Assembly: GCF_043876815.1 (NCBI RefSeq)
Contig: NZ_JBAWKA010000004.1
Span: forward strand, 62,001 to 126,000
Origin: Gaetbulibacter_A sp043876815
Lineage (GTDB): Bacteria > Bacteroidota > Bacteroidia > Flavobacteriales > Flavobacteriaceae
DNA: 64,000 bases
Direction: 5' to 3'
Below are positions 24,209-33,864 of this stretch, one piece after another. Position numbers and translations under genes: made by a program. The first letter of the stretch is position 1. Each line of letters begins with the position of its first letter. The notes under the pieces are model-generated. The model had not been told where the DNA came from and made no database searches. It saw only the letters and a program-made list of their open reading frames with translations.

Positions 24209-25740
24209 AACATGATAAGGTACTCATTTTAGACTTCGGATCGCAATACACACAGCTTATTGCCCGTCGGGTTCGAGAACTCAACATTTACTCCGAAATT
24301 CATCCATTCAATAAAATTCCAGACAATCTATCCGAATTTAAATCGGTTATCCTTTCGGGAAGTCCAAATTCCGTTCGAGGTGAAGATGCTTTACATCCAG
24401 ATCTTTCGGAAATAAGAGGTGAAAAACCCATTTTAGCCGTTTGCTATGGTGCACAATATCTAGCCCATTTTTCGGGAGGAGAAGTGGCGCCATCCAATAC
24501 CCGAGAATATGGCCGGGCAAATCTGTCTTTCATTAAAAAGAATGAACCCTTTTTTAATGCTATAGATGAAGGCAGTCAGGTTTGGATGAGTCACAGTGAT
24601 ACAATCAAACAATTACCCGATAATAGTGTTTTATTGGCCAGTACCAGTGATGTTGAAAATGCGGCCTACCGGATTGAAGGTGAAGTTACCTATGCGATTC
24701 AATTTCACCCGGAAGTTTATCACACCACGGATGGAAAACGATTATTAGAAAACTTTCTAGTGAATATCGCTGGTCTTAACCAAGATTGGACACCAGCGTC
24801 ATTTGTTGAAGAAACCGTGGAATATATTCAAAATACTGTAGGAAATGACAAGGTAGTTCTTGGACTTTCAGGAGGTGTAGATTCCAGTGTAGCTGCCGTA
24901 TTATTGAATAAGGCTATCGGTAAAAATCTATATTGTATTTTTGTTAATAACGGTTTATTACGTAAAAATGAATTTGAAAATGTACTTCAACAATATGAAG
25001 GCATGGGACTTAATGTTAAAGGTGTTGATGCTTCAAACCGATTTTTGGAAGCCTTGAAAGGTATTAAAGACCCGGAGCTAAAACGTAAAGCCATTGGCAA
25101 TGCATTCATCGAAGTTTTTGATGATGAAGCCCATAAAATAAAAGACGTGAAATGGCTTGCACAAGGCACCATTTATCCCGATGTTATTGAAAGCGTTTCT
25201 GCTACTGGCGGACCTTCTGCAACCATAAAAAGTCATCATAATGTGGGTGGTTTACCAGACTTCATGAAGTTAAAAGTGGTAGAACCTTTACGTGCTATTT
25301 TTAAAGATGAGGTACGACGTGTTGGCGGAACACTGGGAATTAACCCTGAATTATTAGGGCGTCATCCATTTCCGGGGCCAGGTCTGGGTATTCGAATCTT
25401 AGGTGATATTACGGCAGAGAAGGTGCGCATTTTACAAGAAGTAGATGCTATTTTTATAGAAGGTCTCAAATCCTGGGGCTTGTATGATCAGGTATGGCAA
25501 GCGGGAGCTATGTTACTTCCTGTGAACAGCGTTGGCGTTATGGGGGATGAACGCACCTACGAGAAATGTGTGGCTTTGCGAGCAGTTGAAAGTACCGATG
25601 GTATGACAGCCGATTGGGTGAATTTACCATATGCTTTTCTTCAAAAAGTTTCTAATGATATTATAAATAAGGTAAAAGGCGTGAATCGTGTGGTATATGA
25701 TATCAGTTCAAAACCACCTGCAACCATTGAGTGGGAATAG
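24205..25740 (+). CDS. guaA: GMP synthase (glutamine-hydrolysing)
   Basis: 511 residues from the ATG at 24205; a TTG two codons earlier is in frame but less likely. The N-terminal class I glutaminase has nucleophile Cys80 (LAVCYGAQYLAHF) and a His/Glu pair in QFHPEVYHT. The ATP-pyrophosphatase domain carries LSGGVDSSVAAVLL, and the C-terminal dimerisation domain includes GRHPFPGPGLGIRILG and the ending KPPATIEWE. It converts XMP to GMP using glutamine and ATP. All three domains are full length. It is followed by a LysM protein gene after 171 bases. Confidence 0.98.
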   Translation: MQHDKVLILDFGSQYTQLIARRVRELNIYSEIHPFNKIPDNLSEFKSVILSGSPNSVRGEDALHPDLSEIRGEKPILAVCYGAQYLAHFSGGEVAPSNTREYGRANLSFIKKNEPFFNAIDEGSQVWMSHSDTIKQLPDNSVLLASTSDVENAAYRIEGEVTYAIQFHPEVYHTTDGKRLLENFLVNIAGLNQDWTPASFVEETVEYIQNTVGNDKVVLGLSGGVDSSVAAVLLNKAIGKNLYCIFVNNGLLRKNEFENVLQQYEGMGLNVKGVDASNRFLEALKGIKDPELKRKAIGNAFIEVFDDEAHKIKDVKWLAQGTIYPDVIESVSATGGPSATIKSHHNVGGLPDFMKLKVVEPLRAIFKDEVRRVGGTLGINPELLGRHPFPGPGLGIRILGDITAEKVRILQEVDAIFIEGLKSWGLYDQVWQAGAMLLPVNSVGVMGDERTYEKCVALRAVESTDGMTADWVNLPYAFLQKVSNDIINKVKGVNRVVYDISSKPPATIEWE

Positions 25741-25911
25741 ATCCTATTGTATTTCGAATTTTTTATCAGTAGTTGAGGCAAGTACGGTTTTGGCACGTAA
25801 TATGTAATGTAATAAAATAAAAATTCCTAAAATAAGTTATATCAATGGCATCTTATTTGTAGAAATACACCGTATATGTTTACATTAGTATCCTATAGAA
25901 AAATACAACTC

Positions 25912-27846
25912 ATGAATAAACTTTTATTAGCCTCAATTTTAGTATTCTTTATTGGAATCAACACGCTAAAAGCTCAAAATTTTAGCACGCATCAGGTTAA
26001 AGAAGGGGAAACTGTGGAGGGGATTGCAAAAAAATACTATGTTACACCTTCGGATATTTACACTTACAATCCGGATGCGAAAAAGGGACTCAAACCGAAT
26101 ACTATTTTAATTATACCTATTTCCAAATCCAACAAGCCAAATATTATTGAAAAAAAAGAGCTTACTGGGTTCAAAGAGCATAAAGTAAAACGGAAGGAAA
26201 CTATTTATAGTTTAACTAAGGAGTATAATATTGAGGAAGAGGATATTAAGAAATACAATAAGTTTTTATATGCCAATCCTTTACGTAAAGGTGATAAATT
26301 GCAAATACCAATTTATAAGATCACCAAAGTAGTTGAGGAAAATCCTACGACTAAAACGTACATAGTGGAACCTAAAGAAGGTAAATGGCGCGTGGCTTAC
26401 AAGTTTGGTATTACCATAGATCAGTTGGAAGAATTAAACCCCGATATGGGAGAGGTACTTCAGGAAGGTCAGGAATTAAAGGTTCCTAATATTGAAAAAG
26501 ATGCTGAAAATAAAATAGATTATACTTATGGTTACTATAAAGTGTTGCCGAAAGAGGGGTTTTATCGATTAAAACTTAAATTAGGTCTTGATGAAACGCA
26601 ACTCGATTCCCTAAATCCCGGATTGAAGGAAAGTGGTTTGAAGGCCGGTATGATCTTAAAAGTACCCTTTGATAAGGCTTCCAACTTGCTTAGTGAGAAT
26701 AGTTCATTTGCTGTGAATTTGATTGATAGCATTGCTGATTTTACTACCAAGCATATTGCTGTTATGTTACCTTTCCGATTAAACCGTGTTGATTTTGATT
26801 CCATCGATGGTACCAAGCGCAGTATAAAAACAGATCCTTATTTGAAGGCTTCACTGGATTTTTACTCCGGGGTTCTAATAGCTTTAGATTCCTTAAAAAC
26901 CTTAGGAATTTCTGTTAAAGCCGATGTTTATGACACGAAGAACGAACTAGGAGAGGTGGCTTATATTATTAATAGAAATCAATTTGAAGATTTAGATGCG
27001 GTTATTGGCCCACTTACTCCAAATAATTTTGAAAGAGCTGCCTCGGATCTCCGTAGAACAAATATTCCTGTTTTTTCGCCTATTGGAACCAATCTGAACC
27101 TTTATGATAATGTATTTCAAACCAGACCTTCTGATCAACTTTTAAAAGACAAATTGGTTAATTATATTAAAAAGGATACGTTGGCTGCTAATGTAATAGT
27201 TATTACCGATTCCAAACATCTCAACGTAGCAAACGATTTAAAAAATGAGTTTTCAAGGGCTAAAATCGTTGAGTCCAGAAAAAATAAAGAAGGTGTTGAT
27301 GTAAATTATGTTTTGGTCGATGATATCAAACAACATCTTAAACCAGGAAACAATACGGTTTTTATTGAAACAGAAAATGCTGGTTTTGCTTCGAATGTAA
27401 CGAGTGTTTTAGCCTCCCTGATCCGAAAAGAAAATAAGGAAGAAGGATTGCCTAAGATCAATATTAAACTGTGTACTACAAATTTCAATTCGGCCTTTTC
27501 GGGAGATGAGATTTCAAACGAACATTTGTCCAAATTACAGTTTACTTTTGCAACTGGAACAAAAAGTTATACGGATACTAGTCCGGATAGTTTTGTAAAA
27601 CAATATTCACAAGAGTACAATATTACGCCAAACAGGTGGGCTGTTAAGGGATTCGACCTTACCATGGATGTTGTATTACGTTTGGCATCCTCAGAAAACA
27701 TATATCAATCGGTTACAAAGGCGCCATTAACGGAATATGTAGAAAATAAATTTGCATACAAAAAGAAACTTTTTGGAGGCTATTATAATGATACAGCTTA
27801 CCTCGTTAAATATGATGACCTAAACGTGGTGGTCATTGAGCAGTAA
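25912..27846 (+). CDS. LysM-repeat protein fused to a type 1 periplasmic-binding fold
   Basis: About 644 residues from the ATG at 25912, the start of a signal peptide (MNKLLLASILVFFIGINTLKAQ); 12 more upstream codons are open. Four LysM-like units follow: HQVKEGETVEGIAKKY, HKVKRKETIYSLTKEY, YIVEPKEGKWRVAYKF and YKVLPKEGFYRLKLKL, each ending in an IP/VP motif. The C-terminal half (from about residue 280, KHIAVMLPFRLNRVDF) looks like the type 1 ligand-binding fold of amino-acid ABC receptors and LpoA-like proteins. It is probably a periplasmic peptidoglycan-bound sensor or cell-wall factor; no ABC partner is nearby. Confidence 0.85.
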   Translation: MNKLLLASILVFFIGINTLKAQNFSTHQVKEGETVEGIAKKYYVTPSDIYTYNPDAKKGLKPNTILIIPISKSNKPNIIEKKELTGFKEHKVKRKETIYSLTKEYNIEEEDIKKYNKFLYANPLRKGDKLQIPIYKITKVVEENPTTKTYIVEPKEGKWRVAYKFGITIDQLEELNPDMGEVLQEGQELKVPNIEKDAENKIDYTYGYYKVLPKEGFYRLKLKLGLDETQLDSLNPGLKESGLKAGMILKVPFDKASNLLSENSSFAVNLIDSIADFTTKHIAVMLPFRLNRVDFDSIDGTKRSIKTDPYLKASLDFYSGVLIALDSLKTLGISVKADVYDTKNELGEVAYIINRNQFEDLDAVIGPLTPNNFERAASDLRRTNIPVFSPIGTNLNLYDNVFQTRPSDQLLKDKLVNYIKKDTLAANVIVITDSKHLNVANDLKNEFSRAKIVESRKNKEGVDVNYVLVDDIKQHLKPGNNTVFIETENAGFASNVTSVLASLIRKENKEEGLPKINIKLCTTNFNSAFSGDEISNEHLSKLQFTFATGTKSYTDTSPDSFVKQYSQEYNITPNRWAVKGFDLTMDVVLRLASSENIYQSVTKAPLTEYVENKFAYKKKLFGGYYNDTAYLVKYDDLNVVVIEQ

Positions 27847-27867
27847 TTCACATCGCAATATTGGGAT

Positions 27868-28095
27868 ATGCTTTCAGATAAAAACTTTCTAATTAAACTG
27901 GCGCATACAAAAATGCCTTTTGGAAAATATAAGGATCGATATTTAATTGATCTTCCTGAACATTATATGATATTCTACCATCGAAAAGGCTTCCCTAAAG
28001 GTCAACTTGGACTTATGATGGAGCAGGTATATGAGTTAAAAGTTAATGGTCTGGAGCATTTAATTAGGCGGATTAAAAAAGAGTACCCACAGTAA
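27868..28095 (+). CDS. DUF3820 family protein
   Basis: A 75-residue basic protein with the DUF3820 core MPFGKYKDRYLIDLPEHYMI (residues 16-35), FHRKGFPKG-like and GLMMEQVYELK. The family is widespread and uncharacterised; it has been annotated as a putative quorum-sensing-regulated virulence factor, which is not evidence of function here. It starts 21 bases after the LysM protein gene on the same strand and could be co-transcribed. pyrG follows with its own promoter. Confidence 0.87.
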   Translation: MLSDKNFLIKLAHTKMPFGKYKDRYLIDLPEHYMIFYHRKGFPKGQLGLMMEQVYELKVNGLEHLIRRIKKEYPQ

Positions 28096-28165
28096 AGGTT
28101 CATCTTGTTAACAAATCAGGCTGAAATATGTAAATAACTATTCTCGTTTAACTGTTTTAATTTTG

Positions 28166-28173
28166 TAAATTTG
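28166..28173 (+). promoter_or_regulatory. pyrG -7 promoter element
   Basis: TAAATTTG matches TAnnTTTG exactly, 20 bases before the pyrG ATG. The -33 region lacks a clear TTG. Confidence 0.55.
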
Positions 28174-28193
28174 CCTGCGTTTACAAGCGCAAC

Positions 28194-29834
28194 ATGACAA
28201 ACACAGCAAAATACATATTTGTAACAGGCGGCGTTACATCCTCATTAGGAAAAGGAATTATAGCCGCATCTTTAGCCAAACTACTTCAAGCCCAGGGATA
28301 TCGTGTTACCATCCAAAAACTAGACCCCTACATTAATGTTGATCCGGGGACATTAAACCCTTATGAACATGGCGAGTGTTATGTTACTGAAGATGGCGCT
28401 GAAACAGATCTGGATCTTGGGCATTACGAACGTTTTTTGAACGTACCGACGAGTCAGGCGAACAATGTCACTACAGGGCGTATTTACCAAAGTGTCATTG
28501 ATAAGGAACGACGCGGTGAATTTTTAGGTAAAACAGTGCAGGTTGTGCCTCATATAACCGATGAAATCAAAGAACGCGTTCAGATACTAGGAAATTCCGG
28601 GGATTACGATATAATTATCACCGAAATTGGAGGAACCGTTGGTGATATTGAGTCGCTTCCCTACATTGAGGCAGTGCGACAACTTCGTTGGGATCTGGGA
28701 GACCATAATGGTATTGTTATTCATTTAACGCTGGTGCCATATCTTTCCGCCGCAGGCGAATTAAAAACAAAACCCACGCAGCATAGTGTAAAAACCTTAA
28801 TGGAAAGTGGTGTACAGGCCGATATTTTAGTTTGTAGAACAGAGCATCATTTATCAACCGACCTACGTAAGAAATTGGCTTTGTTTTGCAATGTTCGTGA
28901 AGAAGCCGTTATTCAATCTATTGACGCTTCAACCATTTACGACGTTCCTAATTTTATGCTGAAAGAAGGTCTGGATAAAGTAGTTCTCAAAAAATTGAAT
29001 CTTAAAAGTACAGAACCGGATATTCAAAAATGGAATCAGTTCTTAAAACGCTTAAAGAATCCCAAAACAGAGATCAATATTGGATTGATTGGAAAATATG
29101 TTGAATTACAGGATTCCTATAAATCTATTTTGGAAGCTATTATTCACGCTGGAGCGGAAAATGAAGTTAAGGTAAATGTTGAATCAATTCATTCTGAATA
29201 TATAAATAAGGATAATGTTAGCGTGAAACTAGAACACCTTGATGGTATTTTAGTAGCACCCGGTTTTGGTGAACGTGGTATTGAGGGTAAGATTGATGCT
29301 GTTCAATTTGTTAGAGAGAATAATATTCCATTCTTAGGAATTTGCTTAGGCATGCAAATGGCAGTGATTGAATTTGCAAGAAATGTTTTGGGCTTGACAG
29401 AGGCCAATTCAACTGAAATGGATCCTCATACGAAATACCCGGTTATTGATATCATGGAGGAACAAAAAAGTATTACCCATATGGGAGGTACGATGCGTTT
29501 AGGATCTTGGAATTGCGACTTAAAGCGTGAGAGTTTGGTTTGGGATATCTATAAATCTGAACATATCAAGGAGCGTCACCGTCATCGTTATGAATTTAAT
29601 AGTGACTACACCGAGCGTATTAAGACTGCAGGTATGATACCTACAGGTTTAAATCCGGATACCGGTTTGGTTGAAATAATTGAAATACCAAAACACCCCT
29701 GGTTTGTTGGAGTGCAATACCACCCGGAATACAAAAGTACCGTTGCTAGTCCGCATCCTTTATTTGTGGCCTTTGTAAAAGCGGCTTTAAATTATAACAA
29801 AAAAAATAGGAGTGCCAGAATGGCACAAAATTAA
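28194..29834 (+). CDS. pyrG: CTP synthase
   Basis: A 546-residue enzyme making CTP from UTP, ATP and glutamine. The amidoligase domain begins KYIFVTGGVTSSLGKGI with its P-loop at residues 11-21, and shows KLDPYINVDPGTLNPYEHGE. The C-terminal glutaminase has FLGICLGMQMAVIE with the nucleophilic Cys, and the HPEYKS block. Length matches the family (about 535-550). It probably starts a unit followed by yidC after 77 bases. Confidence 0.98.
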   Translation: MTNTAKYIFVTGGVTSSLGKGIIAASLAKLLQAQGYRVTIQKLDPYINVDPGTLNPYEHGECYVTEDGAETDLDLGHYERFLNVPTSQANNVTTGRIYQSVIDKERRGEFLGKTVQVVPHITDEIKERVQILGNSGDYDIIITEIGGTVGDIESLPYIEAVRQLRWDLGDHNGIVIHLTLVPYLSAAGELKTKPTQHSVKTLMESGVQADILVCRTEHHLSTDLRKKLALFCNVREEAVIQSIDASTIYDVPNFMLKEGLDKVVLKKLNLKSTEPDIQKWNQFLKRLKNPKTEINIGLIGKYVELQDSYKSILEAIIHAGAENEVKVNVESIHSEYINKDNVSVKLEHLDGILVAPGFGERGIEGKIDAVQFVRENNIPFLGICLGMQMAVIEFARNVLGLTEANSTEMDPHTKYPVIDIMEEQKSITHMGGTMRLGSWNCDLKRESLVWDIYKSEHIKERHRHRYEFNSDYTERIKTAGMIPTGLNPDTGLVEIIEIPKHPWFVGVQYHPEYKSTVASPHPLFVAFVKAALNYNKKNRSARMAQN

Positions 29835-29911
29835 AACTTGGACAGCTAATTGCTGTGCAGTACTTATTCAAAACAGAGATAGGGCTGTTTTTTTAATTTA
29901 GATAACGATCA

Positions 29912-31810
29912 ATGGAAGAAAAGAAAATCGATATTAATTCAATCATAGGATTTGTTTTAATTTTCGTCATTTTGGCTTATATGCTTTGGCAAAATCAACC
30001 AACTCCGGAAGAGTTGGAGGCACAACAAAAAGCTAAACAAGAACAGGTAGAAAAGGAAAAATCTGATCAGACTGTTCAGCAGGAAAAAAATACGACAGCT
30101 ACCATTGCAGATTATACAGCAGATGCTGCAGATTCCCTTCAGGTTAATGCGCTTAAAAATAAATTAGGGGCTTTTGCGTTTTCAGGTTTAAATGCTAAAG
30201 AAGGGCAGACTAAAGTTGAAAGTGATCTGCTTAATTTGATTTTCGACAATAAGGGAGGGTATCTATCTGAGGTTAAGCTGAAAAAATTTGTTAATTACGA
30301 CTCGGTTCCAATTTACCTTATTAAAGATAATAACGCTTCTTTCAATATTAATTTTGGAACTACGGATAGTCGTATATTAAATACCAATGATCTTTATTTT
30401 AAACCTACTGTAACTAAAAATGGTGATGAAACCATAGTTTCAATGAAACTTGAAGTTTCTGAAACCCAATTTTTAGAGTACCGTTATGCCGTTAAGGATA
30501 ACGATTATATGATTGGTTTTACAGTACGTTCTCAGGGATTAAACAATATTATCAATGGCAGTCAACCTATCATTTTAGATTGGAAACTAAAAGGATACCG
30601 TCATGCCAAGAGTATTTCCTATGAAAACCGTTATACAGATATCCACTACGATTACGAAGATGGCAAAGATGATTATATGGGGAGCCGTGATGACGAAGAA
30701 ACTGTAAATGACGTATCTTGGATAGGATATAAGCAGCATTTCTTTTCCTCAGCTTTGTTAACAGACACACAATTTAAACGGGTTACATTAAAAGCAGAAA
30801 ATCAAGTTCAGGATGAGGAAGTAGATACCGTTTACACAAAAAATTTCGAGTCTACCATTCCTTTAGTTCTTCAAGCCGGAGAAATCAATCAGTCTATGGA
30901 TTGGTATTACGGACCAAGTGATTACGAATTACTTAAAAAATATGACAGGAATTTGGACGAATTGGTACCACTAGGCTGGGGTATATTTGGTTGGATAAAC
31001 CGCTATGTATTCATCCCTTTATTCTCATTTTTAAGTGGATTTTTACCGTATGGAATCGCCATTGTCGTTATGACGATCCTGGTGAAGATCTTGTTGTCAT
31101 TCGTGCAATACAAACAATTTTTATCGCAGGCGAAACTAAAAATATTAAAGCCTGAATTGGATGAGATCCGAGAAAAATATAAAAATAATAAAATGAAGGC
31201 GCAGCAGGAAACTATGGCTTTGCAATCTAAAGCAGGAGCTAGTCCTATGGCGGGTTGTATACCGGCTCTGATACAGTTGCCAGTATTTTACGCCTTGTTC
31301 CAGTTTTTCCCTTCAGCCTTTGATCTCCGTCAAAAGTCATTTTTATGGGTAACCGATTTGTCATCGTATGATACGGTAGCAACACTACCGTTCCATATTC
31401 CATTTTATGGTGATCACGTTAGTTTGTTTCCCATATTAGCATCCATAGCTATTTTCTTTTATATGCGTTTAACAACAGGGCAAAATATGAATGCCCAACC
31501 ACAGCAGGAAGGGATGCCGGATATGGCTAAAATGATGAAGTACATGATGTATTTTTCACCCATCATGATGTTGTTTTTCTTTAATAATTATGCCTCCGGT
31601 TTGAGTTTATATTACTTTATATCTAACGTGATTAGTATTGGTATAATTTTAGTGATCAAAAACTATATTCTTGATGAAGATAAAATTCATGCTCAGATTC
31701 AGGAAAATAAGAAAAAGCCTAAAAAGCAAAATCGTTTTCAGAAAAAAATGGCTGAAATGATGGAGCAGGCAGAAAAGCAAAAGCAAATGCAAAACAAAAC
31801 TAAAAAGTAA
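29912..31810 (+). CDS. yidC: Membrane protein insertase YidC
   Basis: A 632-residue protein of the Gram-negative YidC type. It has an N-terminal membrane anchor (IIGFVLIFVILAYMLW) and a long periplasmic beta-sandwich domain (about 60-360). The conserved five-helix 60KD_IMP region follows, with YGIAIVVMTILVKILLSF, the cytosolic loop LKPELDEIREKYKNNKMKAQ and AGCIPALIQLPVFYALFQFF. A lysine-rich tail may contact ribosomes. YidC inserts and folds inner-membrane proteins, alone or with SecYEG. It lies behind pyrG and is closed by a strong terminator. Confidence 0.97.
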   Translation: MEEKKIDINSIIGFVLIFVILAYMLWQNQPTPEELEAQQKAKQEQVEKEKSDQTVQQEKNTTATIADYTADAADSLQVNALKNKLGAFAFSGLNAKEGQTKVESDLLNLIFDNKGGYLSEVKLKKFVNYDSVPIYLIKDNNASFNINFGTTDSRILNTNDLYFKPTVTKNGDETIVSMKLEVSETQFLEYRYAVKDNDYMIGFTVRSQGLNNIINGSQPIILDWKLKGYRHAKSISYENRYTDIHYDYEDGKDDYMGSRDDEETVNDVSWIGYKQHFFSSALLTDTQFKRVTLKAENQVQDEEVDTVYTKNFESTIPLVLQAGEINQSMDWYYGPSDYELLKKYDRNLDELVPLGWGIFGWINRYVFIPLFSFLSGFLPYGIAIVVMTILVKILLSFVQYKQFLSQAKLKILKPELDEIREKYKNNKMKAQQETMALQSKAGASPMAGCIPALIQLPVFYALFQFFPSAFDLRQKSFLWVTDLSSYDTVATLPFHIPFYGDHVSLFPILASIAIFFYMRLTTGQNMNAQPQQEGMPDMAKMMKYMMYFSPIMMLFFFNNYASGLSLYYFISNVISIGIILVIKNYILDEDKIHAQIQENKKKPKKQNRFQKKMAEMMEQAEKQKQMQNKTKK

Positions 31811-31812
31811 AT

Positions 31813-31842
31813 AAAAAGGCTGCCTAACGGCAGCTTTTTTTT
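31813..31842 (+). terminator. Intrinsic terminator after yidC
   Basis: A-tract, stem GGCTGCC / GGCAGC(T), loop TAAC, then an eight-T run. It begins three bases after the yidC stop codon. Confidence 0.92.
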
Positions 31843-31909
31843 ATACAATTTGATCCTTGGTTTTTCGTTATTTGATAGGTTAATTTGTTTAGAATTAAAT
31901 TTTTCCATT

Positions 31910-32614
31910 ATGAAAAAAGCTTTAAATATATTGTTGATCCTTCTTTTGAGTAATATCCCATTTTGTTTTGGTCAAAACATAAATCAATTTGATGCGAATG
32001 GAAAACGGCATGGTATCTGGAAAAAGAACTTTGAAAACACAAAAGTTATCCGTTATGAAGGTATGTTCGAGCACGGTAAGGAAGTAGGAGAGTTTAAGTT
32101 TTATATTAACATGAAGAATAAACCTGTGCTCTCGGCTACCAGAGTTTTTAACCCGGATGATAACATTAGTGAGGTTACATTTTATGCTTCGACCGGTAAA
32201 GTAATTAGTGAAGGTAAAATGGATGGTAAAAAGTACATCGGTACCTGGAAATTTTACCAAAAAAATTCAAAAAAACTTTTAATTCTTGAAAACTATAATA
32301 GTCTAGGGCAATTACATGGTGCTCGGGAGGTCTATTATGCTAATGGTCAGGTTGCAGAAAAATCTAATTATAGCAATGGGGAGTTAGATGGCCTTTACAC
32401 ATGGTACTCGGAACCAGGGATATTAATAAAAGAACTCATGTATAAAAACGGGTCTCTCGATGGACCTACCAAGGTTTATGATGCAACGGGTTCTGTGATT
32501 ATTGAAGGGCAATATAAGAATGGACAAAAAGTAGGGATCTGGACTTATTATGAAGCTGGTGAAATAACAGAAGAAAAAAACTTTTCCAAGCGTATCAACC
32601 CAAATAAGAAATAA
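31910..32614 (+). CDS. Exported MORN-like (YwqK-type) repeat protein
   Basis: About 234 residues from the ATG at 31910, the start of a signal peptide (MKKALNILLILLLSNIPFCFGQ); the open frame runs 20 codons further up through the yidC terminator region. The mature part is a series of about 22-residue MORN-like units, e.g. YYANGQVAEKSNYSNGELDG, VYDATGSVIIEGQYKNGQKV and IWTYYEAGEITEEKNF. Databases often call such proteins YwqK-family antitoxins. Export and the lack of a toxin gene make that role unlikely. Probably a periplasmic or surface scaffold; function unknown. Confidence 0.82.
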   Translation: MKKALNILLILLLSNIPFCFGQNINQFDANGKRHGIWKKNFENTKVIRYEGMFEHGKEVGEFKFYINMKNKPVLSATRVFNPDDNISEVTFYASTGKVISEGKMDGKKYIGTWKFYQKNSKKLLILENYNSLGQLHGAREVYYANGQVAEKSNYSNGELDGLYTWYSEPGILIKELMYKNGSLDGPTKVYDATGSVIIEGQYKNGQKVGIWTYYEAGEITEEKNFSKRINPNKK

Positions 32615-32647
32615 AAAAAACCCCTCAGGGCATGAGGGGCTCTTTTT
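32612..32647. terminator. Intrinsic terminator
   Basis: A-tract, stem CCCCTCA / TGAGGGG (32621-32627 with 32633-32639), loop GGGCA, followed by CTCTTTTT. It separates the MORN-like gene from the convergent fasciclin gene and may act on both strands. Confidence 0.85.
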
Positions 32648-32695
32648 CATAGACAATTTTTAAGAACAAAAATTGCCTACAATCAACAAACCAAA

Positions 32696-33679
32696 CTAAT
32701 TCATATTGGGTAGAATCACTTTATCAATAACGTGTACTACACCATTTGTTCCTTGTATATCTACTAAAGATGTTACTATGTTACTTACACGCGCATTAGC
32801 GTCTGTAAGGGTGAATGCAGACGCATCGGCTGTGATTGGGCCTCCTAAGGTCCCTACTTCGCCACTAGCTAATTGGCTAGACTGTACATTAGCATTTACG
32901 ATGTGCATTAATAGAACGGCATCCACTGTTTCTGTTGCAATATCACTTAAGCTAGTAACTTCTAACTCCGCAAGTAAACTTGCAAAAGCATCATTCGTTG
33001 GAGCAAAGACTGTAAATGGTCCAGCTGTTCCGTCTGAAACGGTATCAATGTAGGGAACGGTTGGTGTTCCTGAATCAGCGTAAACTAATGCATCCACTAA
33101 AATTGATAAGGCTGGATTAGACGTTGCAAACGTTGCAATTGTTGGAAGATCTATAACGTTATCCACAACATGCACAATACCGTTAGTTGTAATTACGTCG
33201 GGTATAGCTACCTCTGAATATCCGTTAAATTTTACTCCAGAAGTTCCATCATAATATAAGCTCAATTTTGAGGTATTAGGTCCGTCTGCTAAAGTATTAA
33301 CATAACCGGAACCGCCAATTAAAGCACTTGATTCAACATTGGCACCTGGAATAACATGATTCAATAATATTTGAGTTAAAACATTATTAGGTACTTCATC
33401 AAGAGAGCTAAAACCCTTATCAGCTAAAAAAGCTGTAAATGCATCATTGGTAGGTGCTAAAACAGTCATACTACCTTCAGCGCTAAGCGCATCTACTAAA
33501 TCGGCTTTTACAACAGCGTCTACTAAAATACTTAATTCAGGTGTTGCCTGAGCGGTCTCAACGATGTTCATAGGTTGCGGTGCAACGACTACATCGTCGT
33601 TATCATTATCACAAGAAGTGAATGTTATAGCAGCCACAAGGAACAAGGTTAAGATTTTAAAATTATTGGGTGATTTCAT
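32696..33679 (-). CDS. Fasciclin-domain lipoprotein (two FAS1 domains)
   Basis: A 327-residue lipoprotein: signal peptide ending in the lipobox FTSC (Cys23), followed by an Asp/Asn-rich linker (DNDNDD). Two FAS1 domains follow at about 40-178 and 183-325. Each starts with a helix (ATPELSILVDAVVKADL; SNPALSILVDALVYADS) and carries the H1 motif (LTVLAPTNDAFTAFL; FTVFAPTNDAFASLL) and an H2-type NGIVHVVDNVI / NGVVHVIDKVI. FAS1 domains mediate adhesion. The acidic linker just after the Cys suggests surface display, as in other Bacteroidota lipoproteins. A -7 element TATATTTG on the minus strand (33713-33720) lies about 35 bases upstream. Confidence 0.93.
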   Translation of the reverse strand: MKSPNNFKILTLFLVAAITFTSCDNDNDDVVVAPQPMNIVETAQATPELSILVDAVVKADLVDALSAEGSMTVLAPTNDAFTAFLADKGFSSLDEVPNNVLTQILLNHVIPGANVESSALIGGSGYVNTLADGPNTSKLSLYYDGTSGVKFNGYSEVAIPDVITTNGIVHVVDNVIDLPTIATFATSNPALSILVDALVYADSGTPTVPYIDTVSDGTAGPFTVFAPTNDAFASLLAELEVTSLSDIATETVDAVLLMHIVNANVQSSQLASGEVGTLGGPITADASAFTLTDANARVSNIVTSLVDIQGTNGVVHVIDKVILPNMN

Positions 33680-33712
33680 GGTTTATATTTTTTTGTTAGA
33701 ATTTTGTTTAAC

Positions 33713-33720
33713 AAATATAT
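33713..33720 (-). promoter_or_regulatory. Fasciclin gene -7 promoter element
   Basis: Minus-strand TATATTTG matches TAnnTTTG. The nearest upstream TTTTTG is only 13 bases away, shorter than the usual spacer. The surrounding 60 bases are almost pure A/T. Confidence 0.45.
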
Positions 33721-33839
33721 AAAAAAATTAAACAAAAAGGGTATAAGTGTTTAAAAAAATTAACAAAAGTTTAAACATTAAATCGATAAATGGAAATTTT
33801 CTTCTCCTTTAAAATCGTTTTAAATCACGAGTTATTATG

Positions 33840-33847
33840 TATCTTTG
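33840..33847 (+). promoter_or_regulatory. mnmA -7 promoter element
   Basis: TATCTTTG matches TAnnTTTG exactly and lies 17 bases before the ATG at 33865. The -33 region shows only CGTTT. Confidence 0.55.
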
Positions 33848-33864
33848 TAGCCTAAAAATTGAAT

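Noticed and set aside
29835..29911. Terminator between pyrG and yidC
   Set aside because: The possible stem (AACAG with CTGTT before a T-run) is only five pairs with a long loop; too weak to call.
31910..32614. Toxin-antitoxin system suggested by the YwqK family name
   Set aside because: The protein is exported and no toxin-like small gene lies beside it; neighbours are yidC and a fasciclin lipoprotein.
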